Shown here piece by piece: positions 15,645 through 23,905 of a DNA stretch of 64,000 nt; the stretch's first letter is position 1; every line of letters begins with the position of its first letter. A program made the position numbers and the translations under genes. The notes beneath the pieces are model-generated. The model saw only the letters and a program-made list of their open reading frames with translations. It did no database searches and was not told the DNA's origin. This DNA comes from Halosimplex amylolyticum (lineage in GTDB: Archaea; Halobacteriota; Halobacteria; Halobacteriales; Haloarculaceae). The stretch spans positions 806,001 through 870,000 of the forward strand of contig NZ_JBLKNW010000002.1 in assembly GCF_051414035.1 (NCBI RefSeq). Reading direction: 5' to 3'.

Positions 15645-18089
15645 TCAGAAGTCACCCAGGCTCGACTGGTCTTCCTCGTCGTCCGGTTCTGCCCCGTCGG
15701 CGCCGTGACCGGAGCTGGCGCCGTCGTCGTTCTCGTCCGGCCGGGCGGTCGCGTCGGGGTCGACGCCGTCCATCGACGGGTCGCGATGCCCGGCGTTCTC
15801 CAGGACGGTCTCGGCCGTGCGCTCGCGGCCGCGGAGCGCGCCGAGGACGACCGACTTGTCGGCTTCGCGCAGGTCGGCGCGGTCCTCGATGCCCGCCTGG
15901 TAGAGGCGGCGGGCGCGCTTGCGGCCGACGCCGCGGACGCCCGCGAGGTCGGTCAGCTCTTCGCGGACGCCGTGTTCGGCGCGGACCCGCGCCTCGCGGA
16001 CGGCCGGCGCGAGTCCGAGTCCGAGTTCCCCCGCGAGCGACTCCGCGGCGCCGAGCAGCCACTGGGCGGTTTCGACCTTCCCGCGCACGTCGCCGGGGCC
16101 GACGCCGTAGCGGTCGGTGATCTCGTCCTCGTCGACCTCGCTGGCCCAGTCTTCGAGCAGGCGGGCGGTCTTCAGCGCCGAGAGCCAGTCCTCGAACGCC
16201 GGGTCGAACTCGCTTGGCATCGACCCGAGGAACTCCTCCTCGCGCTCGAAAGCGAGCATCTGGTACTCCTCCTCGTCGCCCGAGCGCAGGTAGAGCTCGT
16301 ACATGTCCGGGGTGCGGGCGACGAGGTGGTAGAGCCCCAGCGCCGTGGGGTCCGGACGCTCGGCCTCCTCGTCGTCGTCGATCTCGTCGGCCAGTTCACC
16401 GGCGGTCGTGAAGCCGGGCGGCTCCTCGTCGGCCGCCGGGCTCGCGCTCTCCGAGCGCGCTCGACCGTCGCCGCGCTTCCACGCGCGCAGGCCGTCGATG
16501 ATCTCCGCGGCGCTCATCGGGTCGAGGTAGAGCCGCGAGACGGTGTGGCCCAGCGAGGTGGCGGTCAGGTCGTCGCCGTCGCGTTCGAGGAACTCGTTCA
16601 CCTCCAGGTACTCGATCATGTTGTCCATCACGCGCTCCAGTCGGCCGCGCTCGGTCGTCTGGGAAGCGTACAGCGTCTGTTCGAGGAACTCCAGCAGGCC
16701 CTCGCGGGAGTTGGCGAACCCCGAGGCGACGGTGGCGAGGATGTGCGTGCGCAGCGCGGGCTCGGCGGCGAGCTTCGACTGGACGGGCTCGGGGTCGGCC
16801 CAGACGTAGCGCTCGAACAGTTCGTCGAGTTCGTCGTGGCTGTTGGCGATCAGGAGGGCTTCGCCGTAGGGGTCCAGTCCCGGCCGGCCTGCACGCCCCA
16901 TCATCTGGTGCACTTCGAGTACCGAGAGGGGTTGCATCCCGCCGGCGGTGCCGTCGTAGCGGCGCCAGTCGCGGACGACGACGCGCCGCGAGGGCGTGTT
17001 CACGCCCGCCGCGAGCGTGGGCGTCGCGGAGACGACCTTCACCAACCTATCGCGGAACGCCTCCTCGACGAGCGAGCGGTGCCCACTGGCCAATCCGGCG
17101 TGGTGGAAGGCGGCGCCGCCCTCGACGGCGTCGGCCAGGTCGTCGCTCGTGTCGGTGTCGCTCACGTCGCGGATCTCGTCGGCCACGTCGGCGAGTTGCG
17201 CCTTCTCGTCAGGTGTGAGGTGCGGTTCGACCGTCGAGGCGAGCCGTCCGGCGGCGGCCTCGGCGTTGCGCCGCGAGTTGACGAACACGAGCGTCGACCC
17301 CTCGTCTTCGAGCGTGTCGCGGACGATGGCGGCCGTCGGCTTCTCGGAGTTGCGGACCGGGAGTTCGCTCTGGCTCCCGTCTTCGAGGTGGAGCGCCTGG
17401 CCGTAGTGGACGCCTTTCTTCAGGTCGATGGGGCGCCAGTCCGAGTCGACCAGCGCGGCGTCGAGCCACTCGGCGAGCGCCTCGGCGTTGCCGATGGTCG
17501 CCGAGAGCGCGACGGTCTGCAGGTCGGGGTTGAGCTGTCGCAACTTCGCGAGCGTGACCTCCAGCGTCGGGCCGCGCTGGCCGTCGTCGACGAGGTGGAC
17601 CTCGTCGGAGACGACGCAGGTGAGGTCCTCCAGCCAGGGCGCGTCGTTCCTGACCAGCGAGTCGACCTTCTCGCTGGTGGCGACGACGATGTCCTTGGTC
17701 GCGAGCCAGCCCCCCTCCGACTCGTAGTTGCCGGTCGAGACGCCGACGTCGAGGCCGTACTGCTCGAACTGTTCGAACTCCTCGCGCTTCTCGCTGGCGA
17801 GCGCGCGCAGGGGGACGATGTAGAGTGCCTTCCCCCTGCGCGCGCTCGCGACTTCGCCGCGCTCCTCGTCCGGGGCGGATCGGGCCCCGCGTTCGACGCT
17901 GGAGAGCATGGCGAGCGTGGCGACGAGCGTCTTGCCGCTGGCCGTGGGGACGCTGGCGACGAGGTTCTCGCCCTGCGTCACGCCGGCGTCGACCGCCTCG
18001 GCCTGCGGCGGGTACAGCGACTCGATGCCGTCGGCTCGCAGGTGGTCGGGCAACCAGTCGGGCACGCCCGGGATGTCCGCGACGTCCAT
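15645..18089 (-). CDS. hel308: ATP-dependent DNA helicase Hel308
   Basis: Hel308 is a superfamily 2, 3'-5' DNA helicase that acts at stalled or broken replication forks. The 814-residue protein has the Q-motif region, Walker A PTASGKT (about 48-54), DEVH box (162-165), SATIGN, the motif FHHAGL, MMGRAGRPG and a C-terminal helix-hairpin-helix RGVGRKRARRLYQAGI. The last residues QSSLGDF look like a truncated PCNA-interacting peptide (Q-x-x-L-x-x-F), as on FEN1 in this window. A TATA box about 25 bases before the ATG implies a leaderless message. Cgi121 follows in the same operon. Confidence 0.95.
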   Translation of the reverse strand: MDVADIPGVPDWLPDHLRADGIESLYPPQAEAVDAGVTQGENLVASVPTASGKTLVATLAMLSSVERGARSAPDEERGEVASARRGKALYIVPLRALASEKREEFEQFEQYGLDVGVSTGNYESEGGWLATKDIVVATSEKVDSLVRNDAPWLEDLTCVVSDEVHLVDDGQRGPTLEVTLAKLRQLNPDLQTVALSATIGNAEALAEWLDAALVDSDWRPIDLKKGVHYGQALHLEDGSQSELPVRNSEKPTAAIVRDTLEDEGSTLVFVNSRRNAEAAAGRLASTVEPHLTPDEKAQLADVADEIRDVSDTDTSDDLADAVEGGAAFHHAGLASGHRSLVEEAFRDRLVKVVSATPTLAAGVNTPSRRVVVRDWRRYDGTAGGMQPLSVLEVHQMMGRAGRPGLDPYGEALLIANSHDELDELFERYVWADPEPVQSKLAAEPALRTHILATVASGFANSREGLLEFLEQTLYASQTTERGRLERVMDNMIEYLEVNEFLERDGDDLTATSLGHTVSRLYLDPMSAAEIIDGLRAWKRGDGRARSESASPAADEEPPGFTTAGELADEIDDDEEAERPDPTALGLYHLVARTPDMYELYLRSGDEEEYQMLAFEREEEFLGSMPSEFDPAFEDWLSALKTARLLEDWASEVDEDEITDRYGVGPGDVRGKVETAQWLLGAAESLAGELGLGLAPAVREARVRAEHGVREELTDLAGVRGVGRKRARRLYQAGIEDRADLREADKSVVLGALRGRERTAETVLENAGHRDPSMDGVDPDATARPDENDDGASSGHGADGAEPDDEEDQSSLGDF

Positions 18090-18112
18090 TACGAGCGTGG
18101 TAGTGCGCTCCG

Positions 18113-18122
18113 TGATTTAAAC
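18113..18122 (-). promoter_or_regulatory. TATA box of hel308-cgi121
   Basis: On the minus strand AGTTTAAATC lies about 25 bases before the hel308 ATG at 18089. Confidence 0.55.
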
Positions 18123-18144
18123 TGTCGGGACCGGATTCCATCTT

Positions 18145-18400
18145 TCCGCTCGGGGGTCGCCGAGGGCGACCCCCGAGCCAAAAATGTGGTCTCGCCGAGC
18201 GAGGTGGTTCGAGAGAGCGAAGCTCTCGCCCGATGCCGAAAATCTTCGATTTTCGAGCACGACGCTCGGAAGTCGCAGTCCGCGCAGTGAGCGAAGCGAA
18301 CGAGGGCTTGTCAGAGCGGAGCTCTGACAGTGAATCGCGCTCGCTCCGCTCGCGCGAATGCCAGTGGTCCGTTCGCACATCCCACAGAGCACTCTCGTCC
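18145..18400. repeat. Palindrome-rich intergenic repeat cluster (copy 1)
   Basis: The gap between hel308 and the cupin gene is a chain of short hairpins. One near 18148-18178 has 14-bp perfect arms (GCTCGGGGGTCGCC) around a GAG loop; others are CGAAAATC-TTC-GATTTTCG near 18240, TGTCAGAG-CGGAG-CTCTGACA near 18310-18330 and CGAGCGGAGCG-type words. The ~70-85-bp segment starting about 18296 recurs in inverse orientation near 24.7 kb with very few differences. No gene here is credible. Confidence 0.85.
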
Positions 18401-18445
18401 GGAGGACCACCCACGCTTAGGTGCGCGCACGCCCATCACCAACCC

Positions 18446-18784
18446 ATGCAGGTCGAAGCACATTCGGCGAACGAGACGGTCGAAGTCGTAGACGGCGTCC
18501 ACCTCACACAGCTCGCTGTCGGCGAGCGGACGAGCGTCCAGCACGTGCACATGGAACCGGGCGCGGTCGTCCCGGAGCACAGCCACGAGCACGAGCAGGT
18601 AGGCTACATCACTAGCGGCTCAGGCGTGTTCGTCGTCGACGGCGAGGAGTTCCCCGTCAGCTCGGGCGACTCCTACCACCTCGCCGCCGACGAGCCGCAC
18701 AGTTTGGAGAACACCGGCGAGGAACCGCTCGACGGCATCGACGTGTTCTCGCCGCCGCGGGCGAACCCCGACTGGCAGGACTGA
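18446..18784 (+). CDS. Small cupin-domain protein
   Basis: The 112-residue protein is a single cupin barrel. It has the metal-binding first motif GAVVPEHSHEHEQVGYITSG (about 38-57) with three His residues and a Glu, and a second motif SGDSYHLAADEPHSLENTG with His at about residues 77 and 84. Small stand-alone cupins bind a divalent metal and can be isomerases, dioxygenase-like enzymes or sensors; the substrate is not evident. I chose the ATG at 18446 because the upstream extension is translated palindromic repeat and because the barrel begins there. It is probably monocistronic. Confidence 0.85.
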   Translation: MQVEAHSANETVEVVDGVHLTQLAVGERTSVQHVHMEPGAVVPEHSHEHEQVGYITSGSGVFVVDGEEFPVSSGDSYHLAADEPHSLENTGEEPLDGIDVFSPPRANPDWQD

Positions 18785-18868
18785 ACGGCGCAGTCCCACG
18801 CGGATCCGGACGCGGCGAACCCGTGAGTCCAAAGGTCTAAGCCCCGTCGTCGCTAACGTCGGAACACT

Positions 18869-19237
18869 ATGAGCACCGAAACCGAGGGCGGCGACGACCT
18901 CGAAGAGCGCATCTCGAACTTCCTGCGGCGGAACTTCCCGCAGATCCAGATGCACGGCGGCAGCGCGGCCATCGAGGAGATCGACCGCGAGAACGGCTCG
19001 GTCACCATCCAGCTCGGCGGCGCGTGTTCGGGCTGTGGCATCTCCCCGATGACCATCCAGGCCATCAAGACCCGAATGACCAAGGAGATCCCGGAGATCG
19101 AGACCGTCAACGCCCGCACCGGCGGCGGCATGGGCGGCGGCGAAGGCATGATGGGCGCCGACACCGGCCCCTCCATGCCCGGCGAGTCCCGCGGCGGCGA
19201 CATCGACGACGACGAAGGCCCCGAAGCCCCGTTCTGA
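18869..19237 (+). CDS. NifU-like Fe-S cluster scaffold protein
   Basis: The 122-residue protein carries the C-terminal NifU domain (residues ~11-88) with the cluster-binding pair C53 and C56 in GGACSGCGISPMT. These proteins hold a [4Fe-4S] or [2Fe-2S] cluster for transfer to client enzymes. The segment LRRNFPQIQMHGGSAAIEEI is typical of the archaeal stand-alone form. The final ~30 residues are Gly-, Met- and Asp-rich and poorly structured. It lies 84 bases after the cupin gene, possibly with its own promoter, and ends at a short T-tract before a convergent gene. The likely role is housekeeping Fe-S maturation. Confidence 0.88.
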   Translation: MSTETEGGDDLEERISNFLRRNFPQIQMHGGSAAIEEIDRENGSVTIQLGGACSGCGISPMTIQAIKTRMTKEIPEIETVNARTGGGMGGGEGMMGADTGPSMPGESRGGDIDDDEGPEAPF

Positions 19238-19263
19238 ACGCCCGCCCCTCGGTCCACTTCTCG

Positions 19264-19270
19264 TCTTTTT
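19264..19270 (+). terminator. Oligo-T tract after the NifU-like gene
   Basis: TCTTTTT about 30 bases after the stop at 19237, in otherwise GC-rich DNA between convergent genes, is a likely archaeal U-tract terminator. Confidence 0.4.
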
Positions 19271-19327
19271 CCACCTCGCCAGTCGCGACGCTATCGGTGA
19301 GGTTCGAACGCCCGAAAACGCGGTCGA

Positions 19328-20365
19328 CTACAGCCCCAGCGCCGTCGTGACGGGGATCCCGGCCGCGACCGCGCCGAGGAGATAACCGCCGAGGACGCCG
19401 GCGTTCAGCGGCGGGAGCCCAGCGTGCGCGCCCTCGACCCGGTGGACGAGATACAGGAGGCCGGCCATCCCGACGAGACCGCCGACGAGCGCGCCGATCG
19501 CGGGTGCGTTGGCGTTCAGCGCCGGGACGACGACGGGCGCGTCGAGGAACGCGCCCGCGCTCACTGCGAGCATCCCCGGGATGAGCGCGTCGCCCAGCCC
19601 GAGGAGCGCGATCTCGGCGCGTGCCGGGCTCTCGGCGGACTGGTCGTCGGCAGACACCGCGCCGTCATCGTCCGCTCCGCCGCCCATCAGGTCGAAGTCG
19701 GGGTCGCGCATCGAGAAGTCCAGCGAGTGCGGGACGACGAAGACGATGGGCGCCTTCAGGTCGCCTAATCCGGCGGCGAGTTCCTGCATGTGACCGGAGA
19801 CGTAGACCGCGTAGGCGTCGTAGCCGGCCCACACGATCAGGAGCACGACCACCGGGAACGGGCCGAATCCGAGGCCGAGCATCGGGATGGCCGCCGCGCC
19901 GAATATCACGGCGGCGACGTCGTTGACGTACCACTCGGGGTACACCCAGAGGACGACGAAGGTGAGGGCGGCGACGCCGATCGAGACGGGGCTCGTCGGC
20001 AGGCCCATCAGCGCGCTTCCGCTCGCAGCGATCTCTCCGATCCCGGTCAGGGCGACGAACGCCACGGCGGTGAGCGTGCTCGCGGACCCGAGGAGGAACA
20101 CGCGGACGAGTGCCTCCCCGTATCCGTAGCGGAACGCGGCGACCATGACGCCCGTCGCGACCAGCAGCATCACCGCGAAGACGCCCACGTTCCCGACGTC
20201 TCCGGGGTCCTGAAACATCGCCAGTCCCATCCCCGCGACCTCGTCGGTCAGCGCGAGCCCGAGGACGATGGTGGCCGCGTACAGCGCGACGATCCCGACG
20301 TAGGCGTACGTCCCAGACGGGATTCCCGTCGTGCGTTCGGTCGCATCGGCGGTCCGTTCGCTCAT
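19328..20365 (-). CDS. Presenilin-family intramembrane aspartyl protease (PSH)
   Basis: The 345-residue protein has about nine hydrophobic segments and the two catalytic aspartates of the presenilin/signal-peptide-peptidase clan: WAGYDAYAVY (D183) and LLGLGDALIPG (D259). The third clan motif, PAL, appears as LPPLN near residues 319-323. These enzymes cleave transmembrane helices within the bilayer. The loop between the catalytic helices (about 215-252) is long, acidic and probably extramembrane. The archaeal homologue MCMJR1/PSH has been studied structurally, but natural substrates in haloarchaea are unknown. The gene is divergent from the giant inverted repeat that follows at 20.5 kb. Confidence 0.88.
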   Translation of the reverse strand: MSERTADATERTTGIPSGTYAYVGIVALYAATIVLGLALTDEVAGMGLAMFQDPGDVGNVGVFAVMLLVATGVMVAAFRYGYGEALVRVFLLGSASTLTAVAFVALTGIGEIAASGSALMGLPTSPVSIGVAALTFVVLWVYPEWYVNDVAAVIFGAAAIPMLGLGFGPFPVVVLLIVWAGYDAYAVYVSGHMQELAAGLGDLKAPIVFVVPHSLDFSMRDPDFDLMGGGADDDGAVSADDQSAESPARAEIALLGLGDALIPGMLAVSAGAFLDAPVVVPALNANAPAIGALVGGLVGMAGLLYLVHRVEGAHAGLPPLNAGVLGGYLLGAVAAGIPVTTALGL

Positions 20366-20531
20366 CGGTCGACTCCCGAACGGACCGCGGTCGTCGGCTC
20401 CCCGTGTGCCGCCAGCCGTTGCATGGTCGTGTCAGACGGCCACCGCGTGCAAATACTTCTCGGACTCCGGCTAGGTGTTGTCGAAGAGTGACTGTCGGCT
20501 CGCGACGGCACGGCGTCGAACTGGAACGCCA

Positions 20532-20801
20532 ACACAGCACGAAAGCCCCCGCTGCTCTCGACTCGCGCGAGTCGCTGCGCTCCTCACTCCGTTGCGGTGC
20601 TTGCTTCCTCGTGCTTCGTCGAGAACAGCGGCCCCTTTCAGTCCCACCCGCACAGACTTGCTGTCCAGCCGATACGGGCGGGACTGTAAGGGGTTCGCGC
20701 GCTGGGGGAACCCGGGCGAAGCAAACACCGCAGGGAGCGTAGCGACCGAGGAGCACAGCGAGTCCCGGGACCACAGTGCGCGAGAGGCTGTCGTGCTGTG
20801 T
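20532..20801. repeat. Giant imperfect inverted repeat, family copy A (~270 bp)
   Basis: The outer ends ACACAGCACGAAAGC and GCTGTCGTGCTGTGT are inverted copies with one mismatch. The arms continue inward for about 130 bases each with patchy matching (for example GAGTCGCTGCGCTCCTC against its inverse) to a centre holding CCCCTTTCAGTCCCACCCG and its imperfect complement. A related element lies at 43721-44000. Short open frames crossing it are repeat artefacts. Confidence 0.8.
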
Positions 20802-20898
20802 CGGCCGCGGTCCACTCACTGTCAGCTGTGGTCGAAGTCACGGGCACGGAGCCGCTCGTGCGGGAGCCCCATCGAGTTTCTCGAACCCGGAATCACGG

Positions 20899-20908
20899 AC
20901 TTTAATTC
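20899..20908 (+). promoter_or_regulatory. TATA box of the sulfatase-family gene
   Basis: ACTTTAATTC about 27 bases before the ATG at 20931, just outside the giant inverted repeat. Confidence 0.55.
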
Positions 20909-20930
20909 CGTGCGTGGCGGTTCCCCTCTC

Positions 20931-22484
20931 ATGAGCGAGACAGACGGTCCGGGGAACGTCCTCTTCGTCGTCACGGACACGGTTCGGAAGAGCCACCTCT
21001 CCGTGTACGGCTACGACCGGCCGACGACGCCGAACCTGGAAGACTTCGCCGACGACGCGCGCGTCTTCGAGCAGGCCGTCGCGCCGGCGCCCTGGACCCT
21101 GCCCGTCCACGCCTCGCTGTTCACGGGGCTGTACCCCACCCAGCACGGGGCCACCCAGGAGAACCCCTATCTGGAGGGTGCCACCACGCTGGCCGAATCC
21201 CTCGACGCCGCCGGCTACGCCACCGCCTGCTACTCCTCGAACGCCTGGATCACCCCCTACACCAACCTGACCGACGGCTTCGACGACCAGGACAACTTCT
21301 TCCAGGTCATGCCCGGCGAGTTCCTCTCGGGCCCGCTCTCGAAGGCCTGGAAGACGATGAACGACAACGACACGCTGCGGACACTCGCCGACAAACTCGT
21401 CGAACTCGGCAACACCGCCCACGAGTACTTCGCCGAGGGGGGCGGCGGCGACTCCAAGACGCCGGAGATCGTCGACCGCGTCCAGGACTTCGTCGAGCGG
21501 AGCGAGGCCGACGGTGACGACTGGTTCACGTTCGTCAACCTGATGGACGCCCACCTGCCGTACCACCCGCCCGAGGAGTTCGCCGAGGAGTTCGCCCCCG
21601 GCGTCGACTCCACCGAGGTCTGCCAGAACTCCAAGGAGTACAACTCCGGCGCCCGCGACATCGACGACGACGAGTGGGAGGCCATCGAGGGCCTCTACGA
21701 CGCCGAGATCGCCCACATCGACCACCACCTCGGGCGCCTGTTCGAGTGGCTGCAGGAGACAGACCGCTGGGAGGACACGCTCGTCGTCGTCTGCGCCGAC
21801 CACGGCGAACTCCACGGCGAACACGACCTGTACGGCCACGAGTTCTGCATCTACGACCCGCTCGTGAACGTCCCGCTCATGGTCAAACACCCCGACCTCG
21901 ACGCCGAGCGCGACGACGAGACGCAGGTCGAGTTGCAGGACCTCTACCATACGGTCCTCGACCACGCAGGCGTCTCGGCCGCGACGGGCGGCGAACCGTT
22001 CGACGCCGCGCGGTCGCTCCTGCGCGCCGACTACCGGGAGTTCGCGGCGGTCGACGCGCCGCGCGGGGCCGAGTCCCGCTTTTCGGCCCACGACGCAGGC
22101 GAACTCGACGACTACGCCTTCGTCGACTACCACCGGCCCGTCGTCGAGTTGAACCAGCTGGAGAGCAAGGCCGAGGCGGCCGGGATCGAACTCGACACCG
22201 ACTCGCGCTTCTACTCGCGGATGCGCGCCGCCCGGCGGACGGACGGGAAGTTCATTCGCAACGAGCGGATCCCGGACGAGGCCTACCGGATCGACTCCGA
22301 CCCCGAGGAACTCGACGACGTGGCCGGCACGGACGACGAGGTCGTCGCCGCGACCGAGGACGCGCTGGTCACCTTCGAGTCCGAGATGGACGGCGAGTGG
22401 GCGGACGTGACCGACGAGGACGTCCTCGACGACATGGGCGAGGAGGCGAAAGACCGCCTGTCGGACCTGGGGTACATCGAGTAA
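20931..22484 (+). CDS. Sulfatase-superfamily hydrolase lacking the formylglycine residue
   Basis: The 517-residue protein has the alkaline-phosphatase-like sulfatase fold: VLFVVTDTVRKSHLSVYGY with metal-ligand D16, the nucleophile region PWTLPVHASLFTGLYPTQHG (55-74) and CADHGELHGEHDLYGHE for the second metal site. Where classic sulfatases have a Cys or Ser that becomes formylglycine (C/S-x-P-x-R) this protein has T56-L-P, so it may use Thr directly, like phosphodiesterases and phosphoethanolamine or phosphoglycerol transferases. No signal or membrane segment is seen. A flippase-fold membrane protein starts 3 bases later, which suggests envelope glycan or lipid modification. I chose the ATG at 20931 because of the TATA box. 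Confidence 0.85.
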   Translation: MSETDGPGNVLFVVTDTVRKSHLSVYGYDRPTTPNLEDFADDARVFEQAVAPAPWTLPVHASLFTGLYPTQHGATQENPYLEGATTLAESLDAAGYATACYSSNAWITPYTNLTDGFDDQDNFFQVMPGEFLSGPLSKAWKTMNDNDTLRTLADKLVELGNTAHEYFAEGGGGDSKTPEIVDRVQDFVERSEADGDDWFTFVNLMDAHLPYHPPEEFAEEFAPGVDSTEVCQNSKEYNSGARDIDDDEWEAIEGLYDAEIAHIDHHLGRLFEWLQETDRWEDTLVVVCADHGELHGEHDLYGHEFCIYDPLVNVPLMVKHPDLDAERDDETQVELQDLYHTVLDHAGVSAATGGEPFDAARSLLRADYREFAAVDAPRGAESRFSAHDAGELDDYAFVDYHRPVVELNQLESKAEAAGIELDTDSRFYSRMRAARRTDGKFIRNERIPDEAYRIDSDPEELDDVAGTDDEVVAATEDALVTFESEMDGEWADVTDEDVLDDMGEEAKDRLSDLGYIE

Positions 22485-22486
22485 CC

Positions 22487-23512
22487 GTGAGCCGGTCCGA
22501 GGGGTTCACCGACCTGGTCGACCGTCAGCTGGCGTTGAAGATCGTCGGCGGATTCGCCATCGCGCTCGTCGTCCTCGCGCTGATCGCCTACGGCATCGGG
22601 CTGGAGAAGATCCAGCGCGAACTCGCCGACGCGGACCCCCGGTGGCTCGCCGCCGGGTGTCTCTCGACCGCCGTCGGTCTCGTCGCGTGGGCGAAGGCCT
22701 GGCAGGTCGTCCTCGGCGTCGTCGGCTACCACGTCCCCTTCCGCAAACTCGTCGTCACCTACTACGCGGCGACGTTCGCCAACTACGTCACGCCGCTGGG
22801 CCAGGCCGGCGGCGAGCCCTTTATCGCGTACGTCCTCTCGCGGGACACGGAGGCAAGCTACGAGGACTCGCTGGCCTCCGTCGTCACCGCCGACCTCCTC
22901 AATCTGCTGCCGTTTTTCACCTTCGCCGCGCTCGGGACGGTTATTCTCGTCCTCCGGACGACGCTCTCCAGTCGGGTCCAGGGCGTCGCGGGCGTCCTCG
23001 CGGTGTTCGCCGTCGGCGCGCCCGTCGCGGCGGCGGTGGGGTGGCGCTCCCGCCGGCGCGTCGGCCGTTTCGCGCTCCGCGTGGTCGCCCCAGTCGCCAA
23101 TCGCACTCGCTTGGTCAGCATCGAGGGGCTCCGCGAGCGCTTGCGCGAACTCAACGCGGCGTTCGAGCGCATCGCCGACGACCGAGGGGCGCTCGCACAC
23201 GCGCTCGCCTACTCCTACGTCGGCTGGCTGTTCTTCGCGCTCCCGCTGTACTTCGCCGTCCTCGCCGTCGGCGAGTCCATCTCCCTGTTCCTCGTCTTCT
23301 TCATCGTCCCCGCGAGCACGCTCGCCGGGCTGACGCCCTCGCCCGGCGGGCTCGCCGGCGTCGAGGCCGCGCTCGCCGGCCTGCTCGGCACGCTCGGCGG
23401 ATTTTCGTTCGCGACGGGCCTCTCCATCGCTATCATCTACCGGCTCGCGAGCTACGTGTTCGCCGTGCTCGCCGGCGGCCTCGCGGCGCTCTACGTGATC
23501 TCGCGCTCCTGA
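22487..23512 (+). CDS. Flippase-like integral membrane protein (LPG synthase TM / UPF0104 / AglD-C-terminal family)
   Basis: The 341-residue protein begins with GTG right after the sulfatase-family stop. It has about eight membrane segments and family landmarks: WAKAWQVVLGVVG, TYYAATFANYVTPLGQAGGEP (residues ~85-105), the cytoplasmic basic stretch RRRVGRF, and PASTLAGLTPSPGGLAGVEAAL near residues 281-302. This fold is shared by the membrane half of MprF and of haloarchaeal AglD, and is thought to move lipids or lipid-linked sugars. With the preceding hydrolase-fold gene it is probably co-translated and forms an envelope-modification pair. The substrate is not known. Confidence 0.88.
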   Translation: MSRSEGFTDLVDRQLALKIVGGFAIALVVLALIAYGIGLEKIQRELADADPRWLAAGCLSTAVGLVAWAKAWQVVLGVVGYHVPFRKLVVTYYAATFANYVTPLGQAGGEPFIAYVLSRDTEASYEDSLASVVTADLLNLLPFFTFAALGTVILVLRTTLSSRVQGVAGVLAVFAVGAPVAAAVGWRSRRRVGRFALRVVAPVANRTRLVSIEGLRERLRELNAAFERIADDRGALAHALAYSYVGWLFFALPLYFAVLAVGESISLFLVFFIVPASTLAGLTPSPGGLAGVEAALAGLLGTLGGFSFATGLSIAIIYRLASYVFAVLAGGLAALYVISRS

Positions 23513-23577
23513 GAACTATCGGCGGTTGGGCCCCTACCGGCCGAACCCGCTGGAAGCGGCGAACGGACCGCGCCCGG

Positions 23578-23823
23578 TCAGAGTGAGCCGAGCCGTATCT
23601 CGTCGTCCGTGACCGAGTCGATGTGGTTCTCGTCGAGCGGGAAGCTGTCTTCGCTGCGGCTGCCCCACCCGAGCTTCGACATTACTGTGTCAGAGACGCC
23701 CGGATCCGGCTGGACGTGCGCCTGCCCGCCGCTCACTTCGGCGACGCGGCCGATCTCTTTGCCACTGCTGTCGACAACTTTCTTCCCTTCGTCCGAATCG
23801 GTGATGTTGACATCTGATGACAT
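23578..23823 (-). CDS. PRC-barrel-like small acidic protein
   Basis: The 81-residue protein reads MSSDVNITDSDEGKKVVDSS at the start and continues GKEIGRVAEVSGGQAHVQPDPG, the usual strand pattern of a PRC-barrel domain: a KKV-D-G-E-GRV turn, then a beta strand with a Pro-rich loop. Haloarchaea carry many such small PRC-barrel proteins that serve as adaptors; partners are unknown. I chose the ATG at 23823 over the frame start at 23883 because the extension is basic and Arg/Pro-rich. It precedes nothing on its strand for 65 bases and converges on the flippase-like gene. Confidence 0.8.
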   Translation of the reverse strand: MSSDVNITDSDEGKKVVDSSGKEIGRVAEVSGGQAHVQPDPGVSDTVMSKLGWGSRSEDSFPLDENHIDSVTDDEIRLGSL

Positions 23824-23905
23824 AGCGTCTCCTGGTACGTGAGTGAACGACCTGTAATCCCGCCTTGCTGGCGCAGGCCGCACGTCGGGAGCCCGCGCAG
23901 GACGT

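Noticed and set aside
20404..20815. Short frames across giant inverted repeat A
   Set aside because: Same reasoning as for copy B; no ribosome or promoter signal, and codon use differs from nearby genes.
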